Below, one piece after another: positions 18,129 through 26,149 of a stretch of DNA of 55,736 nt. Source of the stretch: Brevundimonas sp. (GTDB lineage Bacteria > Pseudomonadota > Alphaproteobacteria > Caulobacterales > Caulobacteraceae); contig NZ_JAEMRD010000004.1 in the NCBI RefSeq assembly GCF_016463485.1, positions 14,055 through 69,790 on the forward strand. The letters run 5' to 3'. Position 1 is the first letter of the stretch. Each line of letters begins with the position of its first letter. Under the pieces are notes generated by a model, which saw only the letters and a program-made list of their open reading frames with translations, made no database searches and was not told the DNA's origin. A program made the translations under genes and the position numbers.

Positions 18129-18458
18129 ATGTTTGCTGATCCTCGATATTATCTTCTTGCTGCAGCGGTTTTCGCGAGCATGTATTTTCTGGCTCCTCAT
18201 TCCATCGCGATCGCCGTCAGCAGAGCTTACCCCATAAGTCCTGGAGCACTCATGCGATCATTCCAGCACAACACACGCTTTAGGGCATGGAGCGCTGGCA
18301 TTGGTCTGGCCGGTTCGATCAGCGCGCCGACATTGGTCGGTACACAACCGGTCGTTATGGCCCCTATGGCGATTGGGATGATTCTGCTCGGTAGCGCCGA
18401 TTTTCGTCAGCTGCTTGCAATCGCGAGAGAGGCTCCTCGGAACGACGATTATACATGA
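18129..18458 (+). CDS. Hypothetical small membrane protein
   Basis: A 109-residue protein that I do not recognise. It has a likely membrane helix at residues 8-32 (YLLAAAVFASMYFLAP...IAIAVS) and another at about 60-86 (IGLAGSISAPTLVG ... MAPMAIGMILLG). The codons are markedly less GC-rich than those of the neighbours, which could mean recent acquisition or a weakly selected frame. A GGA lies seven bases before the ATG. It ends 16 bases before the convergent exonuclease stop. Existence as a gene is likely but not certain. Confidence 0.5.
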   Translation: MFADPRYYLLAAAVFASMYFLAPHSIAIAVSRAYPISPGALMRSFQHNTRFRAWSAGIGLAGSISAPTLVGTQPVVMAPMAIGMILLGSADFRQLLAIAREAPRNDDYT

Positions 18459-18473
18459 CAGGCAGAGCGATGA

Positions 18474-19505
18474 TCAGACCTCCTCCTCCGCCACCACCTC
18501 CTCATCCTCCTCATCGTATCCAACCAGCCTCAGCGCCCGCGCCGTCTGGCCATGGATCTCGCACCAGCGCAGCAGGCCTTCTTCCCGCCCGTGGGTGATC
18601 CAGATCTCCTGCGCCTTCAGCTCGGTGAAGGTGTCGGTCAGCTCGGTCCAGTCGGCGTGGTCCGAGATGACCAGCGGCAATTCCACTCCCCGTTGCCGCG
18701 CCCGTGCCCGAACCCCCATCCAGCCGGAGGCGAAGGCCGTCACCGGATCGGCGAACCGACGGGCCCAGCGGTCCTGGATCGCCGAAGGCGGCGCGATCGC
18801 CACCTCGCCACCGAGCGCATCCTTCTTCAAGCCGGCTGCCGGCAGGATCGGCCCCAGGTCGACGCCCTCACGCTCGTACAGCCGGTTCAGCCGCTCCAGG
18901 GCGCCGTGGACATAGATGGGCCGCTCCCAGCCTGCCTCGCGCAACAGCCGGATCACCCGCTGCGCCTTGCCGAGCGCATAGGCCCCGATCAGGTGGGCGC
19001 GGTCAGGAAACTGGCTCAGCGACTGGACCACCCGCGCCACCTCTTCGCCGTCCGGCGGATGCACGAAGACCGGCAGACCGAACGTCGCCTCCGAGATGAA
19101 GACGTCGCACGGCACGGGCTCGAACGGCAGGCAGGTCGGATCCCGCCTGCGCTTGTAGTCGCCCGAGACCACCATGGTGATCCCCTTCCAGCGCACGACC
19201 GCCTGGGCCGAGCCCAGCACGTGGCCCGCCGGGACCAGTTCGATATCGACCCCGCCCATCGACGTCTTCAGCCCATAGGGGGCCGCCTGCCGGGTCACGG
19301 CGAAGTCCTCGCCATAGCGTTCGGCCATGATTGCCAGGGTCTGGGGGGTGGCCATCACCGCGCCGTGCCCGGCCCGCGCATGGTCCGAATGCCCATGGGT
19401 CACCACCGCCCTCGAAACAGGCTTCACCGGGTCGATGTAGAAATCCCCGGGCGGGCAATACAGTCCGGCCGGTGTCGGCCTGAGCAGGTCTTCAAAACGC
19501 GTCAT
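18474..19505 (-). CDS. Ligase-associated DNA exonuclease (MBL/beta-CASP fold)
   Basis: A 343-residue metallo-beta-lactamase/beta-CASP nuclease of the group that usually accompanies an ATP-dependent DNA ligase (mRNA 3'-processing factor-like). The start RPTPAGLYCPPGDFYIDP is characteristic. Metal ligands are in VVTHGHSDHARAGH, PAGHVLGSAQAVV and VVSGDYKRRRDP, with EATFGLPVF and LVISDHADW later. The tail is very acidic (DEEDEEVVAEEEV). The usual partners (ligase, Lhr-like helicase, phosphoesterase) are not next to it here; two thioesterase genes are divergent from it. A DNA-repair role is by family only. Confidence 0.9.
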   Translation of the reverse strand: MTRFEDLLRPTPAGLYCPPGDFYIDPVKPVSRAVVTHGHSDHARAGHGAVMATPQTLAIMAERYGEDFAVTRQAAPYGLKTSMGGVDIELVPAGHVLGSAQAVVRWKGITMVVSGDYKRRRDPTCLPFEPVPCDVFISEATFGLPVFVHPPDGEEVARVVQSLSQFPDRAHLIGAYALGKAQRVIRLLREAGWERPIYVHGALERLNRLYEREGVDLGPILPAAGLKKDALGGEVAIAPPSAIQDRWARRFADPVTAFASGWMGVRARARQRGVELPLVISDHADWTELTDTFTELKAQEIWITHGREEGLLRWCEIHGQTARALRLVGYDEEDEEVVAEEEV

Positions 19506-19565
19506 CGCGGGACCTCAGGCCATCCGGGGCTTGCGCGCAAGGCCGCGCCCGATAAGGACGGCTGG

Positions 19566-20072
19566 ATGACCGATCCGTTCCCGTCCGCCCTGAACCCGAC
19601 CGATCCCTTCCTGACCGACATCCTGCCCCAGCTGGCCAGTGGTTCGGCGCATACCTCGGCGCTGGGCTTCAGGCTGGAAGGCGTCGAGGGCCGGACGGTG
19701 CGCCTGCGTGTGCCGTGGCGCGAGGATCTGGTCGGCGATCCCGAAACCGGCGTCCTGGCCGGCGGACTGGTCACCGCACTGCTGGATCATATCGGCGGGT
19801 TGGCTGTCTGGATCGCCGCCGGTGGCTTTCAGCCGATCGCCACCCTGGATCTGCGCGTCGACTATATGCGCGCCGCCCGCACCCGCGAGGATCTGATCGC
19901 GGAGGCGATCTGCTACCGCCTGACCTCCAACGTCGCCTTCGTCCGGGCCTGGGCGTTCGAGACCACGCCGGACGACCCGGTCGCGGCTGCCCAGTCCACC
20001 TATGTCCTGTCGCAGGCGAGCCCGCACCGGATCGGGGCCAACCTGAAGACGGGTCGCGGAGGTGTCGCATGA
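19566..20072 (+). CDS. PaaI-family (hotdog) thioesterase, first copy
   Basis: A 168-residue hotdog-fold acyl-CoA thioesterase. The fold core is visible as LGFRLEGVEGRTVRLRVPW, then VLAGGLVTALLDHIGGLAVW, which holds the helix and catalytic acidic residue, and PIATLDLRVDYMRAA. A FVRAWAFE strand and a final AAAQSTYVL complete it. Its stop overlaps the start of the second thioesterase by four bases, so the two are translated together and may form a heteromer. It is divergent from the exonuclease gene by about 60 bases. The acyl group is unknown. Confidence 0.88.
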   Translation: MTDPFPSALNPTDPFLTDILPQLASGSAHTSALGFRLEGVEGRTVRLRVPWREDLVGDPETGVLAGGLVTALLDHIGGLAVWIAAGGFQPIATLDLRVDYMRAARTREDLIAEAICYRLTSNVAFVRAWAFETTPDDPVAAAQSTYVLSQASPHRIGANLKTGRGGVA

Positions 20073-20464
20073 CCACCCTGCTGGACACCCTGCCCTACGC
20101 CCGTTTTCTGGGCCTGCGCGGCGAGATGGACGGGGACCTTCTGACGGTCGTCATGCCGTTCGCCGACCGTTTGATCGGCGATCCCATGCTGCCGGCCCTG
20201 CACGGCGGATCGACCGCCGCCCTGCTGGAAATGACGGCCATCGCCCAGGTGGCCCTGATCTATCCGAGGCTGCGCCTGCCGCGCCCGATCAACGTGACCG
20301 TGTCCTACCTGCGGTCTGGCCGACCGCAGGACGTGCGGGCCCGGGCCCGCATCTCTCGCGCCGGCCGCCGTGTCGCCCACGTCCTGGCCGAGGCCTGGCA
20401 GGACGACGCCGCCCAGCCGATCGCCAGTCTGACCGCCAACTTCCTGCTGGCAGAAGACAACTAA
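20069..20464 (+). CDS. PaaI-family (hotdog) thioesterase, second copy
   Basis: A 131-residue hotdog thioesterase, shorter than its upstream partner. The fold is recognised from YARFLGLRGEMDGDLLTVVM, ALHGGSTAALLEMTAIAQVA (helix with the catalytic residue) and PINVTVSYLRSGRPQDV, ending with ASLTANFLL. GGAGG lies seven bases before the ATG, which sits inside the stop of the first copy. Tandem PaaI genes of this kind occur in many Caulobacterales and sphingomonads. They probably act together on aromatic or fatty acyl-CoA thioesters, but no pathway gene is adjacent. Confidence 0.88.
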   Translation: MTTLLDTLPYARFLGLRGEMDGDLLTVVMPFADRLIGDPMLPALHGGSTAALLEMTAIAQVALIYPRLRLPRPINVTVSYLRSGRPQDVRARARISRAGRRVAHVLAEAWQDDAAQPIASLTANFLLAEDN

Positions 20465-20531
20465 GGGTTGCACGACATTTTGAGTAATGGTTGAATTCCG
20501 CAGCGACGCTTCTGTCGCCCGGAGACCGACC

Positions 20532-20912
20532 ATGACTGCCCAGACCATCGGCGAGACCCTGTCCATCCGCCTCCACGCCGTGGAAGCGGCCATAGACGCC
20601 GCCCTTGTCGAGAGTTCCTCCCTGATGGCGCTCCTCCCCCAGGCACGGGCCGAGGCCTATCTGTCTGCCGTGACGGGCCAGCGCGCCTTCGACGGCGCCG
20701 CCGCTTCCATTGTCGCCCTGACGGAAGCCCGCTCGCACATGGTCGGCACCCACAACACCCTGGCTGCGCTCGCCCGAAAGCTGGGGTTGGAAACCCTGGC
20801 GGTCGGCCCGCTGGACAAGCCCGAAGACACGCCCCCGAACGGTGGCGGGATCACGGCTGCTTTCGCGCCAAAGGTAAACAAAGTCCTACCGCTTTCACCT
20901 GACGCGTGTTAA
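20532..20912 (+). CDS. Conserved hypothetical helical protein, GPLDKP paralogue A
   Basis: A 126-residue, mostly alpha-helical soluble protein with no recognised function. It is homologous to the next gene: both have AV(E/D)AAI near the start, a central helix (ASIVALTEARSHMVGTHN) and the shared motif AVGPLDKPED near residue 98. ATG 20532 has GGAG seven bases upstream and is preferred to an in-frame ATG at 20487. The C-terminus (FAPKVNKVLPLSPDAC) differs from its paralogue. It is only 37 bases upstream of the second copy, which has its own strong Shine-Dalgarno. Confidence 0.72.
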   Translation: MTAQTIGETLSIRLHAVEAAIDAALVESSSLMALLPQARAEAYLSAVTGQRAFDGAAASIVALTEARSHMVGTHNTLAALARKLGLETLAVGPLDKPEDTPPNGGGITAAFAPKVNKVLPLSPDAC

Positions 20913-20949
20913 GCTTTCGTTCATCTGTTGCTTTTGGAGGGATACAGTA

Positions 20950-21318
20950 ATGGAACGTGCCGAAATCGCTGCCGGCGTTGCCGGTGACCTGACTGCTACC
21001 GAACGTGCTGTCGATGCCGCGATCACCCAGGCGACGACCCTCGTTCAGTCGATGATCGGTGCTCGCGCCGCCCTGTCGATCTCGCCGGTGGCCTTCGCGG
21101 GTTCGCAGACCAAGGCCATGGAAACCATCGCCCAGCTCGCGGCCGCCCGTGACGCCATCGTCGCATGCCATGCTGAACTCCAGAAAGATCACCGTCGCAT
21201 GGGCTGGGGCACCTACGCCATCGGCCCGCTCGACAAGCCCGACGAAGGCTGGCCCGACGAGACCAAGGTTCAGCCGGAAAAGGCCGAAGCCGTCACGCGT
21301 CGTCTCCGCGCCGTCTGA
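20950..21318 (+). CDS. Conserved hypothetical helical protein, GPLDKP paralogue B
   Basis: A 122-residue helical protein. TATERAVDAAITQATTLVQS, METIAQLAAARDAIVACHAE and YAIGPLDKPDEG align with the upstream paralogue, so the pair arose by tandem duplication. GGAGGG lies eight bases before the ATG, one of the strongest Shine-Dalgarno sequences in the window, suggesting high expression. There is no signal peptide or membrane segment. The length and helical periodicity suggest a small four-helix or coiled-coil protein. Role unknown. Two hairpins follow the stop. Confidence 0.78.
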   Translation: MERAEIAAGVAGDLTATERAVDAAITQATTLVQSMIGARAALSISPVAFAGSQTKAMETIAQLAAARDAIVACHAELQKDHRRMGWGTYAIGPLDKPDEGWPDETKVQPEKAEAVTRRLRAV

Positions 21319-21332
21319 ATTCGACGTAATGT

Positions 21333-21402
21333 TCGCTTCCAGTCATTTCGGTTGGAAGCGATTCACGACAGGATCGCCCTCGTGTCATTCGGCACGAGGG
21401 CG
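21333..21402 (+). promoter_or_regulatory. Two tandem hairpins, the second covering a Shine-Dalgarno
   Basis: Hairpin 1 pairs 21333-21341 (TCGCTTCCA) with 21353-21361. Hairpin 2 pairs 21375-21384 (CGCCCTCGTG) with 21393-21402, a perfect 10-bp stem with an 8-base loop. The 3' arm of hairpin 2 holds GAGGG, the Shine-Dalgarno of the membrane protein starting at 21408. The two may end the upstream transcript and limit translation of the next gene. Confidence 0.6.
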
Positions 21403-21407
21403 TTCTT

Positions 21408-21836
21408 ATGTTTGATTCCCTATGGTCCCAGGTGGGCGCGATCATCGTGGTCGGCGTCTGCGTGTTCGCCTTCCTGAAGGGTGACGAGCCCGAGCGGATC
21501 GCGGCCGGGGCCTATATCCTGGGCTGGTTCGCCTCGATGCTGCTGCAGACGGACGGCGAGCTCTACGAGGTGCAGTGGGGCGTCTTTGCCGTCGACACCG
21601 CCATGCTCCTGGTCCTGGTCGGCCTGATCTGGAAGTCGAAGAAGACCTGGCCGGTCTGGGCCGCCGCATGCGACCTTCTGATCGTGATGAGCCACGTCGT
21701 CCTGATGATCGACGTCCGGCCTCCGATGATGGCCTTCCTGACCGTTCTGAACCTGGCCGGCTACGGCGTCCTCATCTCCCTGGCCATCGGCACTTTCTGG
21801 GCCTGGCAGGAGCGCAGGGCGGCGGGTCTGGAATAA
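21408..21836 (+). CDS. Hypothetical membrane protein, four helices
   Basis: A 142-residue inner-membrane protein with about four helices: residues 8-24, 32-48, 58-75 and 84-135, the last containing two spans. A short charged tail (QERRAAGLE) ends it. No enzymatic motif is visible and I do not recognise the family; similar small proteins are common in Caulobacterales. The ATG at 21408 is seven bases after GAGGG, which is buried in a 10-bp hairpin, so its translation may depend on melting of that stem. It is followed after about 70 bases by an S24-type repressor gene. Confidence 0.72.
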   Translation: MFDSLWSQVGAIIVVGVCVFAFLKGDEPERIAAGAYILGWFASMLLQTDGELYEVQWGVFAVDTAMLLVLVGLIWKSKKTWPVWAAACDLLIVMSHVVLMIDVRPPMMAFLTVLNLAGYGVLISLAIGTFWAWQERRAAGLE

Positions 21837-21907
21837 CCATTCCGGACTAGGCTTATATTCTTACTTCGACTATGCTGTGGGCGAATCAGTGCGAGCTTCG
21901 TCCGCCC

Positions 21908-22540
21908 ATGCCCCTGTCCCATGCCAAGATCTGGAAAGCCGTCGACAATCTGGCGCGGCGCGAGGGGCTGTCGGCGTCGGGGCTGGCGATCCGCGCAGGA
22001 CTGGATTCGACCAGCTTCAACCCGTCCAAACGGTTCGGCCCCGGTGATCCCCCCCGCCCGCGCTGGCCGTCGACCGAAAGCTTGACGCGGGTGCTGGAGG
22101 CGACGCGGATATCGCTCGGCGATTTCGCCGATCTCGCCGAGGACGCCTCCGCTCCGGCGACCCTGCCTCTGCTGGGGCTGGCCCAGGCCGGGGCCGACGG
22201 CTTCTTCGACGATGCGGGACTGCCCACCGGCGACGGTTGGGAACAGACCGAAATGCCCCGCGCCGCAGAGGGCCGGTTCAGCCTGGAGATTTCGGGCGAT
22301 TCGATGGTCCCCCTGTATCGCCCCGGCGACCGCGTCATCGTCGATCCGACCCAGACCGCGGTGCGCAAGGGCGACCGGGTCGTGGTCCGAACCACCGACG
22401 GCGAGACGGTGGCCAAGGAAATCCTGGCCCTCACCGCCCGCACCGTGACGCTCGGGTCGATCAATCCGGCCTATGAGCCTCGCACCGTCCCGCGCCGCCA
22501 GATCGCCTGGATGGCGCGGATACTCTGGGTCAGCCAGTAG
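21908..22540 (+). CDS. S24-family (LexA/CI-like) transcriptional regulator
   Basis: A 210-residue repressor with self-cleavage domain. Residues 1-78 are a helix-turn-helix region (KAVDNLARREGLSASGLAIR). The peptidase S24 half has the nucleophile S132 in EISGDSMVPLYRPGD and general base K170 in GETVAKEI. A likely Ala-Gly cleavage bond is A94-G95 in GLAQAGADG. The protein therefore resembles LexA and phage repressors that inactivate themselves on a RecA-type signal. There are no phage genes around it, so it is more likely a chromosomal stress regulator; its targets are unknown. The ATG at 21908 gives the usual N-terminus. Confidence 0.88.
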   Translation: MPLSHAKIWKAVDNLARREGLSASGLAIRAGLDSTSFNPSKRFGPGDPPRPRWPSTESLTRVLEATRISLGDFADLAEDASAPATLPLLGLAQAGADGFFDDAGLPTGDGWEQTEMPRAAEGRFSLEISGDSMVPLYRPGDRVIVDPTQTAVRKGDRVVVRTTDGETVAKEILALTARTVTLGSINPAYEPRTVPRRQIAWMARILWVSQ

Positions 22541-22545
22541 GCTAC

Positions 22546-22576
22546 GAAAAAGGGCCGCCCCTTTCGGAACGGCCCT
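22546..22576 (-). terminator. Intrinsic terminator of the SH3-protein gene
   Basis: Read on the minus strand, a GC stem (AGGGCCG paired with CGGCCCT, 22576-22551) is followed by TTTTT at 22550-22546. It lies 25 bases after the SH3-protein stop, between convergent genes. The plus strand shares the stem but lacks a T run, so it mainly serves the minus strand. Confidence 0.85.
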
Positions 22577-22600
22577 CTCATCTAAGTCAGCCTGTCAGGC

Positions 22601-23071
22601 CTAGTTGGCGCCGACGTAGCGGGCGTTGACCCAACCGCCGCCGGCGATCTGGACCCACTCGCCTTCCGAACCCGCAGCGCTGAAGGGCTGGCCGGCCGAC
22701 AGGCGCGACACGACCCGGTAGTTGGTGCCCGGGCCCGAACGGACGTTCAGGTTCGAGAGCGCGCGGTACTGGCCACCGGTCGAAACCTGGGTGGCCCGGG
22801 CGCGCTGCTGGTTGCAACCGATGTAGGAACCGGCCGCTGCACCGGCCGCACCGCCGGCGACGGCACCCAGGGCGCGTTCGTTGCTGGAAATACGGCTGCC
22901 GGCCAGGGCGCCGATCACGCCGCCGATCACGGCACCGGCCTGCTGGCGGCCACCGGGAGCGTCACAGCTGGTGATGCCGTTCGACTGGGCGGATGCGGCC
23001 ATCGGGGCGGCCGTGATGAGGGAAGCCATCGCAGCAGCGGTGGCCAGGGTGATCTTGAATGTCTTCGACAT
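22601..23071 (-). CDS. Exported SH3-domain protein with glycine zipper
   Basis: A 156-residue exported protein. A signal peptide (ATAAAMASLITAAPMAASAQ) is followed by a glycine-zipper segment, GAVIGGVIGALAGSRIS and AVAGGAAGAAAGSYIG, and a C-terminal bacterial SH3 (type 3) domain with NLNVRSGPGTNYRVVSRL and GEWVQIAGGGWVNARYV. It probably sits in the envelope, the zipper contacting a membrane and the SH3 domain contacting peptidoglycan. ATG 23071 is preferred because GGAGAG lies six bases upstream; an upstream in-frame ATG would place that sequence inside the gene. A clear terminator follows. Confidence 0.88.
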   Translation of the reverse strand: MSKTFKITLATAAAMASLITAAPMAASAQSNGITSCDAPGGRQQAGAVIGGVIGALAGSRISSNERALGAVAGGAAGAAAGSYIGCNQQRARATQVSTGGQYRALSNLNVRSGPGTNYRVVSRLSAGQPFSAAGSEGEWVQIAGGGWVNARYVGAN

Positions 23072-23191
23072 GGCTCTCTCCATTTCATCGAGGTTGGTCG
23101 ATGGCTGCACAATGCCCGACCCCACATGAAGGCTCCCGGAGCTTCACCGTTATTTTCGGTTCATGTACGGCCGCAGACATTTCCGCCACAG

Positions 23192-24868
23192 TCACGCTTG
23201 GCTGGCAAGCTCCCCGTTAGCCCCGGCCTCGATCAGCTGAACGGTCTGCGACAGGCCATAGATGGCCGCGAACGAGCCGAACCTGGGCCCCTGCGACGCG
23301 CCCAGCAGCACCTCGTACAGCGCCCCGAACCAGCCGCGCAGCGGCTCGAACCCGTGTTCCTTGCCCACCGCATAGACCTCGCCCTGGATCAGCTCTCCGT
23401 CGGTCGTATCCGTCGGCAGCGCCTTCAGCCGCCCCGCCAGGTCCAGCAACGCCGCCTTCTCCTTGTCGTCGGGCAGGCGATAGGACTTCGACGGCTTCAC
23501 GAAGTCCTCGTAGTAGTTCAGCGCCCGCTCCATCAACTGGTCCAGCAACGGCTCGTTCTCGGGCGTCGCCTCGGGCAGGTATTTCGCAAAATAGGCCCAC
23601 AGCTGCGCCTTGGACGAGGCATTGGCCACGCCGACCAGGTTCAGCAGCAGGGCGAACGACACCGGCGAGGTGTGGGTCGGAGGCGCACCCGCATGGATCG
23701 ACCAGACGGCGTTGTCGATCCGCTTGGCCGGCTCCTGGGTCTTGTAGGCCTCGATCGCGGTCAGATAATCGTCGATCGCGCGCGGGATGACGTTGAAATG
23801 CAGGCTCTTGGCCGACTTGGGCGACTGGAACATGTACCACGACAGGCTCTCGGGCGTGCCGTACCTCAGCCACTGCTCCATGGTCAGGCCATTGCCCTTG
23901 GACTTGGAGATCTTCTTGCCTTCGACGTCCAGGAACAGTTCGTAGTTGAAGCCCTCCGGCGGCGTCCCACCCAGCGCCCGACAGACCTTCGACGATTCCC
24001 GCACACTCTCGATCAGGTCCTTGCCCGACATCTCGTAATCGACGTCCAGCGCGACCCAGCGCATGGCCCAGTCCGGCTTCCACTGCAGCTTCACATGGCC
24101 GCCGGTGACGGGAACCGTCGTCTCCCCCGACACCGGGTCGTCGAAGGTGATCGTCCCGGCCTCGACGTCGCGGCTCAGCGTCGGCACCTGCAACACATGC
24201 CCCGTCGCCGGACTGACCGGCAGGAAGGGTGAATAGGTCGCCCGGCGTTCCTCGCCCAGGGTCGGAAGCATGATCGCCTGCACCGCATCGAACCGCGCAA
24301 GCAGGGTCAGCAGCACCCCGTCGAACCGCCCCGACCGATACTGCTCGGTCGACGACAGGAACTCGTAGTCGAAGCCGAACCCGTCGAGGAACGCCCTCAG
24401 ACGCGCATTGTTGTGGGCTCCGAAACTGTCGTGCGTCCCGAACGGATCGCGCACCACCGTCAACGGCTTGTGCAGATCCTCGGCCAGCATCTCGGGGTTC
24501 GGGATACCCTCCGGCACCTTCCTCAACCCGTCCATGTCGTCGCTGAATGCCACCAGACGCGTCGGCCAGTGATCCCCGGTCAGCGCCCGGAACGCATTGC
24601 GCACCATCGTCGTCCGCGCCACCTCGCCGAAAGTGCCCATATGCGGCAGGCCCGACGGGCCATATCCGGTCTCCAGAACCACCGGCCGTTGCAGGGCAGG
24701 AAACGTCGCCAACGCCTCGTCCGCCTTGCCGTCGTCGATCAGCGCCCGGGCCGCCGCCACATCCTCCGCCGCCAGCCGCTTCTTCAGCACATGGGCCAGC
24801 AGATTACGGGCCTGTTCAAACGGCCAGGACTTGGCGTCGCGCGCCAGGGTTTCGAGGTTCTGCAACAT
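23192..24868 (-). CDS. lysK: Lysyl-tRNA synthetase, class I
   Basis: Charges tRNA-Lys; this is the archaeal-type class I enzyme used by many alphaproteobacteria in place of the class II LysS. It is 558 residues. The HIGH-like motif is PHMG in GYGPSGLPHMGTFGE (residues 68-82), and the KMSKS-like motif is KISKSKGNG. LVAFSDDMDGLRKVP, VLQWKPDWAMRW-like HVKLQWKPDWAMRW and ESLSWYMFQSPKSAK are typical. The start at 24868 gives MLQNLETLARDAKSWPFEQA, the usual N-terminus; the frame stays open far upstream but without family similarity. A matching tRNA-Lys gene lies at 35.1 kb. Confidence 0.96.
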   Translation of the reverse strand: MLQNLETLARDAKSWPFEQARNLLAHVLKKRLAAEDVAAARALIDDGKADEALATFPALQRPVVLETGYGPSGLPHMGTFGEVARTTMVRNAFRALTGDHWPTRLVAFSDDMDGLRKVPEGIPNPEMLAEDLHKPLTVVRDPFGTHDSFGAHNNARLRAFLDGFGFDYEFLSSTEQYRSGRFDGVLLTLLARFDAVQAIMLPTLGEERRATYSPFLPVSPATGHVLQVPTLSRDVEAGTITFDDPVSGETTVPVTGGHVKLQWKPDWAMRWVALDVDYEMSGKDLIESVRESSKVCRALGGTPPEGFNYELFLDVEGKKISKSKGNGLTMEQWLRYGTPESLSWYMFQSPKSAKSLHFNVIPRAIDDYLTAIEAYKTQEPAKRIDNAVWSIHAGAPPTHTSPVSFALLLNLVGVANASSKAQLWAYFAKYLPEATPENEPLLDQLMERALNYYEDFVKPSKSYRLPDDKEKAALLDLAGRLKALPTDTTDGELIQGEVYAVGKEHGFEPLRGWFGALYEVLLGASQGPRFGSFAAIYGLSQTVQLIEAGANGELASQA

Positions 24869-24958
24869 GGCGGCGGTTTGCAGCCCCCCCGCGCAAGCGT
24901 CAATGACCGGCGGGCGGGAAATGAGCCACGGATCCGGCAGCGTCCTTGCAGGGAACCG

Positions 24959-26149
24959 ATGCCGACTCCCCCCGGCGTCCCGAAAGTGAACACCGTGCCC
25001 GACCCCCGTGAGTCCTCTCCAGCCTATCCCCCGGACCTCAGGGCCCTGACCAGCCTGCGCATCTTCCTGGCGGTCGGGGTCGTGCTGTTCCATTTCCAGC
25101 TCCAGACCGATCACGCCCTGGGCTACAGCGCCATCGTAGAGCGCAGCCGTCTGGCCGTGGACGCCTTCTTCATGCTGTCCGGCTTCATCATGGCCCATGT
25201 CTACGGCGCGGCCTTCGCAGCCGGAACCTTCAGCTACCGCCAGTTCATCGTCGCCCGGATCGCCCGGCTGTATCCGCTGCATCTCGTCGTTCTGGGGGCC
25301 ACCCTGGTCATGGTCGTCGTCGCCACCGTGCTGGGCGTCGCCTATGAGGCCCGGACCTATTCGGCCCAGGGCTTTGTCGAAGCGGTCTTCCTCGTTCACG
25401 CCTGGTTCCCGACCGACGTCGGCATCAACTGGAACGGCCCGACCTGGTCGCTGTCGGCGGAGTGGTTCGCCTATCTGACCTTTCCGCTGTTTGCCGCGAT
25501 CGCGCTGAAACTTCGCCAGCGACCGTTTGTGTTGCTGCTGGTCGGCGTCGCGGGCTTTCTGCTGCTGGACGCCGTGTATCGTCATCAGTTCGGCAAGGTC
25601 CTGCCGCGCGCGGAGGACGTCATGGGCATCGCCCGCGTCGCACCGGAGTTCCTGATCGGCATGGCCCTGTACGGCATCGGCAGCCGCATCCGCGCGACGC
25701 GGGCGCTGGCGATCACCGCCTCCATCGTCTCGACCGTCGTCCTGCTGGCAGCCATGCACCTCAGCCTGGACGACCGGATCATCGTGGGTCTGGCCGCCCC
25801 GGTCATCCTGGCCTGGTCGCTGCTGGCCAAGGCCGGGTGCGAGGGCGTGCTCGCGTCGCGCCCCCTGGTGTTCGCGGGCGAGGCGTCGTTTGCCCTCTAT
25901 ATCGTCCATATGCCGGTTCTCATCGCCTGGAAGAGCCTGACGTCGGAGCTCCGCGGCATCGACAGCGGCTTCGTCGTCACCCTGCCCGAACTGGCCGGCG
26001 TGTTCGCCACCGCCCTGATCGTCGCCGTCGCGATGCACCTCGCGGTCGAGACCCCCGGCCGTCGCTGGATCCGCAAGCGGTTTGGCAGGCAGACGCGACG
26101 CACCCTGCCCGAGGACCTTTCCCCCGGCCTGACGACCCCGGCCCGCTAG
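24959..26149 (+). CDS. Acyltransferase family 3 membrane protein
   Basis: A 396-residue integral membrane O-acyltransferase of the OafA/NodX type, which acetylates or succinylates surface sugars or lipids. The start of the domain DLRALTSLRIFLAVGVVLFH holds the conserved Arg and catalytic His (H45). RLAVDAFFMLSGFIMAHVY, FIVARIARLYPLHLVVL and WSLSAEWFAYLTFPLF follow in family order, with about ten helices. ATG 24959 has AGGGA close by; GTG at 24986 is an alternative. It is divergent from lysK. The stop overlaps the convergent lipoprotein gene. The substrate is unknown. Confidence 0.9.
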   Translation: MPTPPGVPKVNTVPDPRESSPAYPPDLRALTSLRIFLAVGVVLFHFQLQTDHALGYSAIVERSRLAVDAFFMLSGFIMAHVYGAAFAAGTFSYRQFIVARIARLYPLHLVVLGATLVMVVVATVLGVAYEARTYSAQGFVEAVFLVHAWFPTDVGINWNGPTWSLSAEWFAYLTFPLFAAIALKLRQRPFVLLLVGVAGFLLLDAVYRHQFGKVLPRAEDVMGIARVAPEFLIGMALYGIGSRIRATRALAITASIVSTVVLLAAMHLSLDDRIIVGLAAPVILAWSLLAKAGCEGVLASRPLVFAGEASFALYIVHMPVLIAWKSLTSELRGIDSGFVVTLPELAGVFATALIVAVAMHLAVETPGRRWIRKRFGRQTRRTLPEDLSPGLTTPAR

